Shown here piece after piece: positions 5,811 to 12,100 of a stretch of DNA of 15,730 bases (positions within the stretch are counted from its first letter, which is position 1; every line of letters starts with the position of its first letter). The position numbers were made by a program, and so were the translations under genes. Source of the stretch: an uncultured Collinsella sp. (GTDB taxonomy: Bacteria; Actinomycetota; Coriobacteriia; Coriobacteriales; Coriobacteriaceae). The notes beneath the pieces were generated by a model that searched no databases, was not told the origin of the DNA, and saw only the letters and a list, made by a program, of their open reading frames with translations. Where the stretch lies: contig CABUUJ010000050.1 of the NCBI GenBank assembly GCA_902494715.1, positions 1-15,730 of the forward strand. Direction: 5' to 3'.

Positions 5811-6815
5811 CTAGCGCAAATCGCGCACCGTATCGCCCTCTACGAGCACGCCAGGGATCAGCATGTGCTCCACGCCAGACGCACCCCCCTCGGCACCGGC
5901 GATCTTATCGACTGCCCACATGCCGACACGCCTGTTGTCAAAGCGCACGGTGGTCAGGCGACGGTCGGGCACGATATCGCCCAGGCTGTCATCAACACCC
6001 ACCACGCTCACGTCCTCGGGCACACGCCTTCCGCGCGACTCGAGCCCGCGAATGCAGCCGTAGGCCATGGCGTCGTTGGAGGCATAGATGGCAGTACAGG
6101 TCGGATCGTCCGCCAGAGCCTGGCCTGCGGCATATCCGCTCTGCGCCGTCCAATCGCCACGGATGAGTCGCGGCAGCTCAATACCATGTGCGCGCAATGT
6201 CTCGCGCCAGCCTTCCTCGCGCTGCATGCCCGAAAGCGAGCGCTCGGGACACGAGATAAAGTGCACGGTCTTGTGCCCCTGCTCCAGCAAATACTCGACC
6301 ACCTGGCGCGAGCAATCGAACTGGTCGTTATCGACCGTTGAACAAAGCGGGTGCTCCAACATCGTAACGAGCACTGTCTGCATGCCGGGCAGTGGCTCGA
6401 AGGTGCCAAAGTCCGCCGGCATGCGATTCATGATCACGACCATGCCATCCACCGGCAGTGCGCTCATGCGCGACGATGCGCTCTCGAGGGTATACGGATG
6501 CCCATCTACTTTCGTGAGGGTAATGGCGTAGCCGTGCTTATCGGCGGCGGCAGCAAAGCCCTCCATACGGTCGAGGTTGCCGGTACCGGTAATGTTGAAC
6601 ATGGCGACGCCGACGGTCTTAAACTTGCCGCGCCGCAGCGATCGACCGGCAAAATTGGGGCGATACCCCAGCTCGCGCATGGCGGCACGCACGCGCTCCT
6701 TGGTCTCGGGGCGCACGCTGGGCGAATCGTGCACCGTACGCGAGACTGTCTGCTCCGAGACGCCCGCGAGACGCGCCACGTCCTTAACGGAAACCGATTT
6801 TTTAACAGCGGCCAT
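5811..6815 (-). CDS. LacI-family transcriptional regulator (module 1)
   Basis: A 334-residue LacI/GalR-family repressor. The DNA-binding helix-turn-helix is at residues 9-30 (VKDVARLAGVSEQTVSRTV), the hinge at about 50-62 (YRPNFAGRSL), and the periplasmic-binding-protein-like effector domain follows. At the positions equivalent to E. coli LacI 17, 18 and 22 it has Glu21, Gln22 and Arg26. It faces the module 1 transporter across 357 bases containing three matching operators, one directly before its own start, so it probably represses both transporter-hydrolase genes and itself. The inducer is unknown; a galactoside-6-phosphate or galactose-6-phosphate is plausible. The start is supported only by a weak AGAAAG. 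Confidence 0.9.
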   Translation of the reverse strand: MAAVKKSVSVKDVARLAGVSEQTVSRTVHDSPSVRPETKERVRAAMRELGYRPNFAGRSLRRGKFKTVGVAMFNITGTGNLDRMEGFAAAADKHGYAITLTKVDGHPYTLESASSRMSALPVDGMVVIMNRMPADFGTFEPLPGMQTVLVTMLEHPLCSTVDNDQFDCSRQVVEYLLEQGHKTVHFISCPERSLSGMQREEGWRETLRAHGIELPRLIRGDWTAQSGYAAGQALADDPTCTAIYASNDAMAYGCIRGLESRGRRVPEDVSVVGVDDSLGDIVPDRRLTTVRFDNRRVGMWAVDKIAGAEGGASGVEHMLIPGVLVEGDTVRDLR

Positions 6816-6829
6816 AGGTCGATCTTTCT

Positions 6830-6845
6830 ATGTCAACGATGCCAT
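6830..6845. promoter_or_regulatory. LacI-type operator, module 1, site 1
   Basis: ATGTCAACGATGCCAT differs at two positions from the module 1 site at 6975. It is centred on CG and lies 15 bases before the regulator start codon, which suggests autoregulation. Confidence 0.6.
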
Positions 6846-6974
6846 TAGTGGCGTCCTGCGCAGTCAAATGAAACGTCTTCAAGTATATCCAACGCCTCCC
6901 CCACCATACGCTCACCACCCAAAACCTACCGTTCACCGACATTTTTGCTTCCCCGAACGGCTTTTGTCGCCCAA

Positions 6975-6990
6975 ATGTTAACGTTGCCAT
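6975..6990. promoter_or_regulatory. LacI-type operator, module 1, site 2
   Basis: ATGTTAACGTTGCCAT has a central CG and imperfect dyad symmetry (outer ATG/CAT). It is the best representative of the module 1 class and matches the left half of the module 2 sites exactly. Confidence 0.7.
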
Positions 6991-7094
6991 TGTGCAAACA
7001 CAGAGCCACCGGGCGGCTCAAACGTTTACGCGCAAGGAATCGACGGTTCGCAGGCACAGGTACCATCGGTTCGCGTCTTATTTTGTGTCGCAAA

Positions 7095-7110
7095 ATGGCA
7101 ACGTCAACAT
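7095..7110. promoter_or_regulatory. LacI-type operator, module 1, site 3
   Basis: Read on the minus strand this is ATGTTGACGTTGCCAT, one base different from site 2 and inverted relative to it. It lies 62 bases before the EIICB start, where a bound repressor would block transcription. Sites 2 and 3 are 120 bases apart, a distance compatible with looping. Confidence 0.7.
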
Positions 7111-7172
7111 TTTGGCAATCAAACGTCAAAAGCTACCATCGTTGCCAACCCACCGACTCTTAGGAGCTTTGC

Positions 7173-8948
7173 ATGGAGCAACTCATCGCCACCATCGAAA
7201 AGGGCCAGCCCTTTTTCAACGCGATCGCCCGCAACAAGTGCCTCAAGGCGATCCGCGACGGTTTTATCTCCGTCATCCCCATCATCATCTTCTCGTCCAT
7301 CTTCTGCCTGGTAGCCTCGGTCCCCAACATCTGGGGTTTCTACTGGCCCGATGACATCAACAATGCCCTGTGGAAGTGCTACAACTACTCCATGGGCATC
7401 CTGGCCATCGCCTGCGCCGCCACCACGGCCAAGCACTTCGCCAACGCCCAGAACCGCGATCTGCCCAAGAATAACCAGATCAACTTTATCTCGTGCATGT
7501 GCGCGGCCATCATCGGCTTCTTGCTCCTTTCGAGCGACACGATCGCCACGGACGCCGCCAGCGGCTTCAACACCACCTACCTTGGTTCCAAGGGTCTGCT
7601 GACCGCCTTCATCGCTGCGTTTGTGACCGGCATCATCTACAAGTTCTTTATCAAGCGCAACATCACCGTCAAGATGCCCGAGCAGGTTCCGCCCAACATC
7701 TCGCAGACCTTTAAGGACATCATCCCCTTCTCCGTCTGCATCACCGTCTTTTGGGTCTTTGACATCGTCTTCCGCGCTGCCTTTGGCTTCTGCTTTGCCC
7801 AGGGCGTCATCCAGGTGTTCCAGCCCCTGTTCACCGCTGCCGACGGCTACATCGGCCTTGCTGTGATCTACGGCGCCATGAGCCTCTTCTGGTTCGTGGG
7901 CGTCCACGGCCCCTCGATCGTCGAGCCCGCCATCGCCGCCGCCCTCGTTGCCAACATGACCGACAACCTGGCTGCGTTCCAGGCCGGCCAGCACGCTTCC
8001 GCTGTCCTGACCCAGGGTGCCCAGTACTTCGTCGTCTGCATGGGCGGCACCGGCGCCACGCTTGTCCTGGTCTTTATGTTCTGTTTCCTGGCCAAGTCCC
8101 AGGAGATGCGCGCCGTCGGTAAGGCCGCCATCGTTCCCGTGTGCTTTGCCGTTAACGAGCCGCTGCTGTTCGCCGCGCCCATCGTGCTCAACCCCGTCTT
8201 CTTTGTCCCGTTTGTCTTTGCCCCGATCGCCAACATCTGGATCCTCAAGATCTTTATCGACTTCTTGGGCATGAACGGCTTTATGTACACCCTGCCCTGG
8301 ACCGTCCCCGGCCCCATCGGCACCATCATGGGCCTGGGCTTCCAGCCGCTCGCCTTTGTGATGCTCGCCCTTATCCTGGTCGTCGACTTTGCCCTGTACT
8401 ACCCGTTCTTCCGTGCCTATGACGCCCAGAAGTGCACCGAGGAGGCCGAGATCTCCCAGGAGGAGCTCGCCGCCAAGAACGCTGAGAAGGCCGCCAAGCT
8501 CAACGACGCCTTCCAGGGCAAGGCTGACGCCAAGAGCGTTGCCGCCGGCGCTGCTGCCGAGGCCGTGAAGGCCGACGCCCCCGCCGCTTCCGCAGCGCCC
8601 GCCACCGAGGCTACGGCCACTAGCGACCTCAACGGCAAGCGCGTGCTCGTACTCTGCCAGGGCGGCGGTACCTCGGGCCTGCTCGCCAACGCGCTGGCTA
8701 AGGCTGCCAGGGAGCGCGGTATTAACCTCGAGACCGCTGCCGAGGCCTATGGCAACCACGTTGACATGCTCCCCGACTTTGACCTGGTCGTCCTGGCCCC
8801 GCAGGCCGCAAGCTACCTGGCCGACCTTCAGAAGGACTGCGAGCGCGTGGGCAACAAGTGCGTCGCCTGCCGTGGCAAGCAGTACATCGAGCTCTCCCAG
8901 AACGGCGATAAGTCTCTCGCCTTCGTAAGCGAGCAACTCTCGAAGTAA
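7173..8948 (+). CDS. PTS EIICB, lactose/cellobiose family (LacE-like, module 1)
   Basis: A 591-residue inner-membrane sugar transporter-kinase. The N-terminal EIIC domain (about 1-415) has many hydrophobic segments and the family motifs GVHGPS (His245), NEPLLF (Glu329) and PGPIGT. A linker rich in Ala and Glu (about 421-490) joins it to a C-terminal EIIB domain with phosphorylated Cys495 in LVLCQGGGTSG. EIIC resembles LacE, but the EIIB departs from the LacE pattern: AEAYGNHVDM instead of the usual AxxGAYGxHYxIM. The substrate may therefore not be plain lactose. It has no EIIA domain and must rely on LacF. AGGAG precedes the start. The hydrolase gene follows after 66 bases. Confidence 0.92.
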   Translation: MEQLIATIEKGQPFFNAIARNKCLKAIRDGFISVIPIIIFSSIFCLVASVPNIWGFYWPDDINNALWKCYNYSMGILAIACAATTAKHFANAQNRDLPKNNQINFISCMCAAIIGFLLLSSDTIATDAASGFNTTYLGSKGLLTAFIAAFVTGIIYKFFIKRNITVKMPEQVPPNISQTFKDIIPFSVCITVFWVFDIVFRAAFGFCFAQGVIQVFQPLFTAADGYIGLAVIYGAMSLFWFVGVHGPSIVEPAIAAALVANMTDNLAAFQAGQHASAVLTQGAQYFVVCMGGTGATLVLVFMFCFLAKSQEMRAVGKAAIVPVCFAVNEPLLFAAPIVLNPVFFVPFVFAPIANIWILKIFIDFLGMNGFMYTLPWTVPGPIGTIMGLGFQPLAFVMLALILVVDFALYYPFFRAYDAQKCTEEAEISQEELAAKNAEKAAKLNDAFQGKADAKSVAAGAAAEAVKADAPAASAAPATEATATSDLNGKRVLVLCQGGGTSGLLANALAKAARERGINLETAAEAYGNHVDMLPDFDLVVLAPQAASYLADLQKDCERVGNKCVACRGKQYIELSQNGDKSLAFVSEQLSK

Positions 8949-8957
8949 GTAACGCTC

Positions 8958-8991
8958 AGGGCCAGCCGACCATCCAAGACCGGCTGGCCCT
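8958..8991 (+). terminator. Hairpin between EIICB and hydrolase genes of module 1
   Basis: AGGGCCAGCCG (8958-8968) pairs perfectly with CGGCTGGCCCT (8981-8991). Only a short T-rich tail (TTCGATTT) follows. It probably acts as a partial terminator or mRNA-processing hairpin that lowers hydrolase relative to transporter transcript rather than as a full stop, since no separate promoter is evident before 9015. Confidence 0.55.
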
Positions 8992-9014
8992 TCGATTTAG
9001 ACGATTGGATCATC

Positions 9015-10454
9015 ATGTCCGTTAACCCTGCTAGCGTCACTAACCCGCCTGCGCAGTTTCCCGAGGACTTTGTCTTTGGCGGCGCCACTGCTGCCTACCA
9101 GGTAGAGGGCGAGACCCGCACTCACGGTAAGGGCAAGGTTGCCTGGGACGACTTCCTGGAGGCCCAGGGGCGCTTTTCCCCCGATCCCGCTTCGGACTTC
9201 TACAACCAGTACCCCGTCGACCTGGAACTGTGCGAGGAGTTTGGCATCAACGGCATCCGCCTCTCCATCGCCTGGAGCCGCATCTTCCCCAACGGCACCG
9301 GCGAGATCAACCCCGAGGGCGTCCAGTTCTACCACGACCTCTTCGCCGAATGCCATAAGCACCATGTTGAGCCGTTCGTCACGCTGCATCACTTTGACAC
9401 GCCGCTGCCCCTCTTTGAGAAGGGCGACTTCCTCAACCGCGAGACCATCGACGCCTTTGTGGACTTTGCCACCTTCTGCTTTAAGGAGTACGCCGACCAG
9501 GTGACCTATTGGTTCACCTTTAACGAGATCTGGGCGGACGCCTCCAACACCTACATCGAGGGCACCTTCCCCGGCGGCGTCAAGGCGCATCTGGCCGAGG
9601 CCTTCCAGTGCGAGCACAACATGATGCTCGCCCACGCCAAGGCCGTACTGGCCTTCCACAACGGCGGTTTTAAGGGCAAAATCGGCGTCATCCAGTCGCT
9701 GGAGTTCAAGTATCCGCTCAACGAGAACGACCCCGCCGACATCAAGGCCGCCAACAACGAGCACGTGCTGCAGAACCAGTTCTTGCTCGACGCCACCTTC
9801 CGCGGCGACTACGCGCCCGACACCCTCGAGTGCGCCAACCGCCTGGCGGCCATCTCGGGCGGCACCATCGAGATCCCGGACGAGGATCTGAAAATCATGC
9901 GCGAGGCAGCGCTCTACAACGACTACCTGGGCGTTAACAACTACCAGTGCCGCTTTTTGAAGGCTTACGACGGCGAGAACGACCTGCACCACAACGGTAC
10001 GGGTGAGAAGGGCACCGGCCGCTGGCGCGTCAAGGGTATTGGCGAGCACGTGAACAAGCCCGGCATCCCCACCACCGACTGGGACTGGATCATCTATCCC
10101 GAGGGCCTGTTCGACCTGCTCGTCTACATCAAGCAGCGCTACCCCAACTACAAGCAGATCTTCATTACCGAAAACGGCATGGGCTACAAGGACCCCTACA
10201 AGGACGGTTTTGTGGACGACCAGCCGCGCATCGACTACATCGAGCAGCACCTGCGTTGGCTGCTCAAGGCCATGGAGGTGGGCGTCAACGTGGGCGGCTA
10301 CTTCCTGTGGAGCCTGCAGGATCAGTTCTCCTGGACCAATGGCTACAACAAGCGTTACGGCTTCTTTTACGTTGACTTTGAAACCCAGAAGCGCACGCCC
10401 AAGGCAAGCGCCTACTGGTACAAGCACGTGGCGCAGACCCGTCGTCTGGACTAG
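9015..10454 (+). CDS. lacG: 6-phospho-beta-galactosidase, GH1 (module 1)
   Basis: A 479-residue cytoplasmic glycoside hydrolase family 1 enzyme, closely resembling LacG along its whole length. It should cleave PTS-phosphorylated beta-galactosides to galactose-6-phosphate and the aglycone sugar. The acid/base is Glu171 (FTFNEI) and the nucleophile Glu386 (FITENG). The phosphate-binding set of LacG is complete at Ser439, Lys446 and Tyr448 (FSWTNGYNKRYG). Trp440 matches LacG Trp429, associated with galacto- rather than gluco-specificity. The ribosome site is weak (only GGA before ATG), consistent with dependence on the upstream transporter gene. A strong terminator follows. Confidence 0.92.
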   Translation: MSVNPASVTNPPAQFPEDFVFGGATAAYQVEGETRTHGKGKVAWDDFLEAQGRFSPDPASDFYNQYPVDLELCEEFGINGIRLSIAWSRIFPNGTGEINPEGVQFYHDLFAECHKHHVEPFVTLHHFDTPLPLFEKGDFLNRETIDAFVDFATFCFKEYADQVTYWFTFNEIWADASNTYIEGTFPGGVKAHLAEAFQCEHNMMLAHAKAVLAFHNGGFKGKIGVIQSLEFKYPLNENDPADIKAANNEHVLQNQFLLDATFRGDYAPDTLECANRLAAISGGTIEIPDEDLKIMREAALYNDYLGVNNYQCRFLKAYDGENDLHHNGTGEKGTGRWRVKGIGEHVNKPGIPTTDWDWIIYPEGLFDLLVYIKQRYPNYKQIFITENGMGYKDPYKDGFVDDQPRIDYIEQHLRWLLKAMEVGVNVGGYFLWSLQDQFSWTNGYNKRYGFFYVDFETQKRTPKASAYWYKHVAQTRRLD

Positions 10455-10500
10455 TGGCTGGCGGGGTTGCCCGCTCACACAACCTGTCCCCATTTCTCAG

Positions 10501-10549
10501 CCGGGGGCGGCACGTCACACGGCGCGCCGCCCCCGGTCTTTTTGTTTTT
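10501..10549 (+). terminator. Strong rho-independent terminator of module 1
   Basis: CCGGGGGCGGC (10501-10511) pairs with GCCGCCCCCGG (10526-10536), followed by TCTTTTTGTTTTT. It lies 46 bases after the hydrolase stop and ends the transporter-hydrolase transcript. Confidence 0.93.
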
Positions 10550-10563
10550 GGGCTGGTCGGGAG

Positions 10564-10713
10564 CCGTTTGTCTCGATCTGTAACATCTAGCCGAGTTTTT
10601 TGGTCCTAGCTGTTACAGATTGAGACGAACAGGATTGCTCTTTCCGAAGAATCTAAATCTGTAACATGTAGCCCGCTTTTGACCGTCTACCTGTTACAAA
10701 TCGAGACAAACGG
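10564..10713. repeat. Nested tandem palindromic repeats
   Basis: Two units share the pattern ATCTGTAACAT-TAGCC, a T-rich loop, then CTGTTACA-AT-GAGAC-AAC, at 10576-10630 and 10657-10711, 81 bases apart. Each unit folds on itself. In addition, the outermost 22 bases (10564-10585) match the reverse complement of 10692-10713 at 21 of 22 positions. So four copies of a half-unit alternate in orientation. The array lies between the module 1 terminator and the convergent module 2 regulator. No coding potential is seen. It looks like a dispersed intergenic repeat family rather than a CRISPR, which would not alternate orientation. Confidence 0.7.
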
Positions 10714-10721
10714 AGTAGGAC

Positions 10722-11750
10722 CTAACCCCGTATGTCCCTAACAGTCGAGCGTTCGACCAGCGTACTCGGCACATGAATCGCCTCGATAGACGAGCTCTCT
10801 CCAATCGCCGCCTCAAACGCAAGCTTACCGACACCGCGCAAATCAAATCGCAGCGTCGTCAGTCGATTGTGAGGAACAAGTCCCTCGAGTGCGTCGTCGA
10901 TACCAACCACGCTCACGTCGTCGGGCACGGACAGGCCCGCGTTCTCGAGCGCGGCGATAACGCCCAGCGCCATCTGGTCATTTGCCGCAAGCACGGCAGT
11001 CGGCGCCTGCGACCCGCCGGCAAGCACCTCGGCCGCAATCCGCTCGCCCATGGCGTACCCACTGTCCGCACTCCAATCGCCACGCAGCATCGGAGCGGCA
11101 TCGACATGAGCACGACCCAGCGTATCGCGCCAACCGGCCTCACGAAAACGCGAGGAAATCGAGTTTTCCGGACCCGCCACAAACCGCATATTCGAGTGAC
11201 CATGTTCCAGCAGATAATTGGTCAACAGCTCGCACGAACCATACTGGTCGGAGTCGATCGTCGTGCAGCGCGGATGCGCATACATGGACAGGATGACCGT
11301 TCGCACTCCCGGCTGGGGAACAAACTCCTCAAAATCGGGAGCCATGCGGTTCATGTTGAGAATCATGCCGTCGACGGGTCGCTCGACCATGCGGCGCGAG
11401 GCATCGGCAAGTGCATAGGGCTTGTCGCCGCCCATCTCGATCATAGTGACGGCAAAATCGTGCTCGCGCGCCGCTTGCATGATACCCTCGAGCGTCGCCA
11501 GGTTACCGACACGTGTGATGTTGTACATGCACAGGCCAATAGAACGATACGACCCGCCGCGCAACGCCGCTCCAGCAAAATTGGGACGAAAGCCCAGCTC
11601 TTCCATGGCGGCCAGCACACGCTTGCGCGTCTTTTCCGTCACGTTGGGCATACCGTTGACCACGCGAGACACAGTCTGGCGGCTCACGCCAGCGAGCGCC
11701 GCAACCTCTGCCGCGCTCGCCGAACGACCATTCCTTGTCTGCTGATCCAT
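10722..11750 (-). CDS. LacI-family transcriptional regulator (module 2)
   Basis: A LacI/GalR-family repressor of 342 residues from this start. The helix-turn-helix (AEVAALAGVSRQTVSRVVNG) is at about 14-33, the hinge (FRPNFAGAAL) near 54-64, then the effector-binding domain. The specificity positions equivalent to LacI 17, 18 and 22 are Arg24, Gln25 and Arg29, so it differs from the module 1 paralogue (Glu) at the first. It faces the module 2 hydrolase across a region with three operators of its own class. Start choice is uncertain: the frame is open to an ATG at 11807 without a ribosome site, and a GTG at 11759 is also possible; 11750 keeps a usual N-terminus. Confidence 0.88.
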   Translation of the reverse strand: MDQQTRNGRSASAAEVAALAGVSRQTVSRVVNGMPNVTEKTRKRVLAAMEELGFRPNFAGAALRGGSYRSIGLCMYNITRVGNLATLEGIMQAAREHDFAVTMIEMGGDKPYALADASRRMVERPVDGMILNMNRMAPDFEEFVPQPGVRTVILSMYAHPRCTTIDSDQYGSCELLTNYLLEHGHSNMRFVAGPENSISSRFREAGWRDTLGRAHVDAAPMLRGDWSADSGYAMGERIAAEVLAGGSQAPTAVLAANDQMALGVIAALENAGLSVPDDVSVVGIDDALEGLVPHNRLTTLRFDLRGVGKLAFEAAIGESSSIEAIHVPSTLVERSTVRDIRG

Positions 11751-11810
11751 GCCTTCCACGCTAACCTGCTTCCCAACTATTCCCCGCGCCCATGGCGCAT
11801 CGTACATACA

Positions 11811-11826
11811 TTGATAACGTGCTCAT
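11811..11826. promoter_or_regulatory. LacI-type operator, module 2, site 1
   Basis: TTGATAACGTGCTCAT differs at two positions from the module 2 site at 11943. It would lie just downstream of the regulator's predicted transcription start, which suggests autoregulation and argues against the regulator starting at 11807. Confidence 0.65.
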
Positions 11827-11837
11827 GATACCCGAGC

Positions 11838-11867
11838 CATATACCACAACATGAAAACTTCTGTCAA
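11838..11867 (-). promoter_or_regulatory. Predicted promoter of the module 2 regulator
   Basis: On the minus strand a perfect -35 box TTGACA (11862-11867) and TATATG (11838-11843) are 18 bases apart. Transcription would begin near 11831, immediately before operator site 1. Confidence 0.6.
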
Positions 11868-11894
11868 TCAAAACCGCTTACCGAACAAATACAA

Positions 11895-11904
11895 CCGTTC
11901 GCGG
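11895..11904. promoter_or_regulatory. CCGTTCGCGG motif upstream of the module 2 hydrolase
   Basis: This differs at one base from the CCGTTCACGG elements upstream of lacA (3657) and lacF (5740). A -10-like TATACA follows at 11927-11932, ahead of the two tandem operators. The motif may be a common regulatory site of the locus. Confidence 0.35.
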
Positions 11905-11942
11905 CTGTTTGAAGTTGTTTTGTTTCTATACATCCCAGCCGG

Positions 11943-11958
11943 ATGTTAACGTGCTCAT
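11943..11958. promoter_or_regulatory. LacI-type operator, module 2, site 2
   Basis: ATGTTAACGTGCTCAT. The left half ATGTTAA and central CG equal module 1 site 2; the right half TGCTCAT is specific to module 2. It would lie just downstream of a candidate -10 box (TATACA, 11927-11932), so bound repressor would block transcription of the hydrolase gene. Confidence 0.7.
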
Positions 11959-11964
11959 TGTCAA

Positions 11965-11980
11965 ATGTTTACGTGCTCAT
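11965..11980. promoter_or_regulatory. LacI-type operator, module 2, site 3
   Basis: ATGTTTACGTGCTCAT, one base different from site 2 and in the same orientation, 22 bases further on. That is about two helical turns, so both sites face the same side of the DNA. Confidence 0.7.
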
Positions 11981-12100
11981 TTTGGTTCTAATCATTTTAA
12001 GATAGTGTTTATCGGGCTTTTTCACCGCTGAACGCTAACCAGGGAGCCTCCTGAGCGCAAACGCACAATATCGAACAGCGAGACGAGAGGGTGTATGCAT

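Larger units (their letters stand above)
6816..7172. promoter_or_regulatory. Divergent control region of module 1
   Basis: These 357 bases separate the regulator (minus) from the EIICB gene (plus). They hold three operators (6830, 6975, 7095), a half-site CGTTGCCA near 7139, and the recurring motifs CCGTTCACCG (6929-6938) and CCGAACGG (6953-6960). Promoters must lie here in both directions, but no box pair is good enough to assign. TATACT on the minus strand just upstream of the regulator is a -10 candidate without a good -35. AGGAG eight bases before 7173 is the transporter ribosome site. Confidence 0.6.

Noticed and set aside
7119..8936. 605-codon open frame on the minus strand opposite the module 1 EIICB gene
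   Set aside because: It is rich in Gly, Asp, Val and charged repeats, as expected from the antisense of a GC-rich membrane gene. The plus-strand protein has clear PTS domains and a ribosome site.
8997..10493. 498-codon open frame on the minus strand opposite the module 1 hydrolase
   Set aside because: Antisense shadow: the GH1 protein on the plus strand is full length with all catalytic residues.
10564..10713. CRISPR array
   Set aside because: The repeat copies alternate in orientation, are only partly alike and have no regular spacers or cas genes nearby.
12095..12100. Earlier ATG for the module 2 hydrolase at 12095
   Set aside because: It is only three bases from the GAGAGGG ribosome site; the ATG at 12101 is at the usual distance. 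The difference is two residues.
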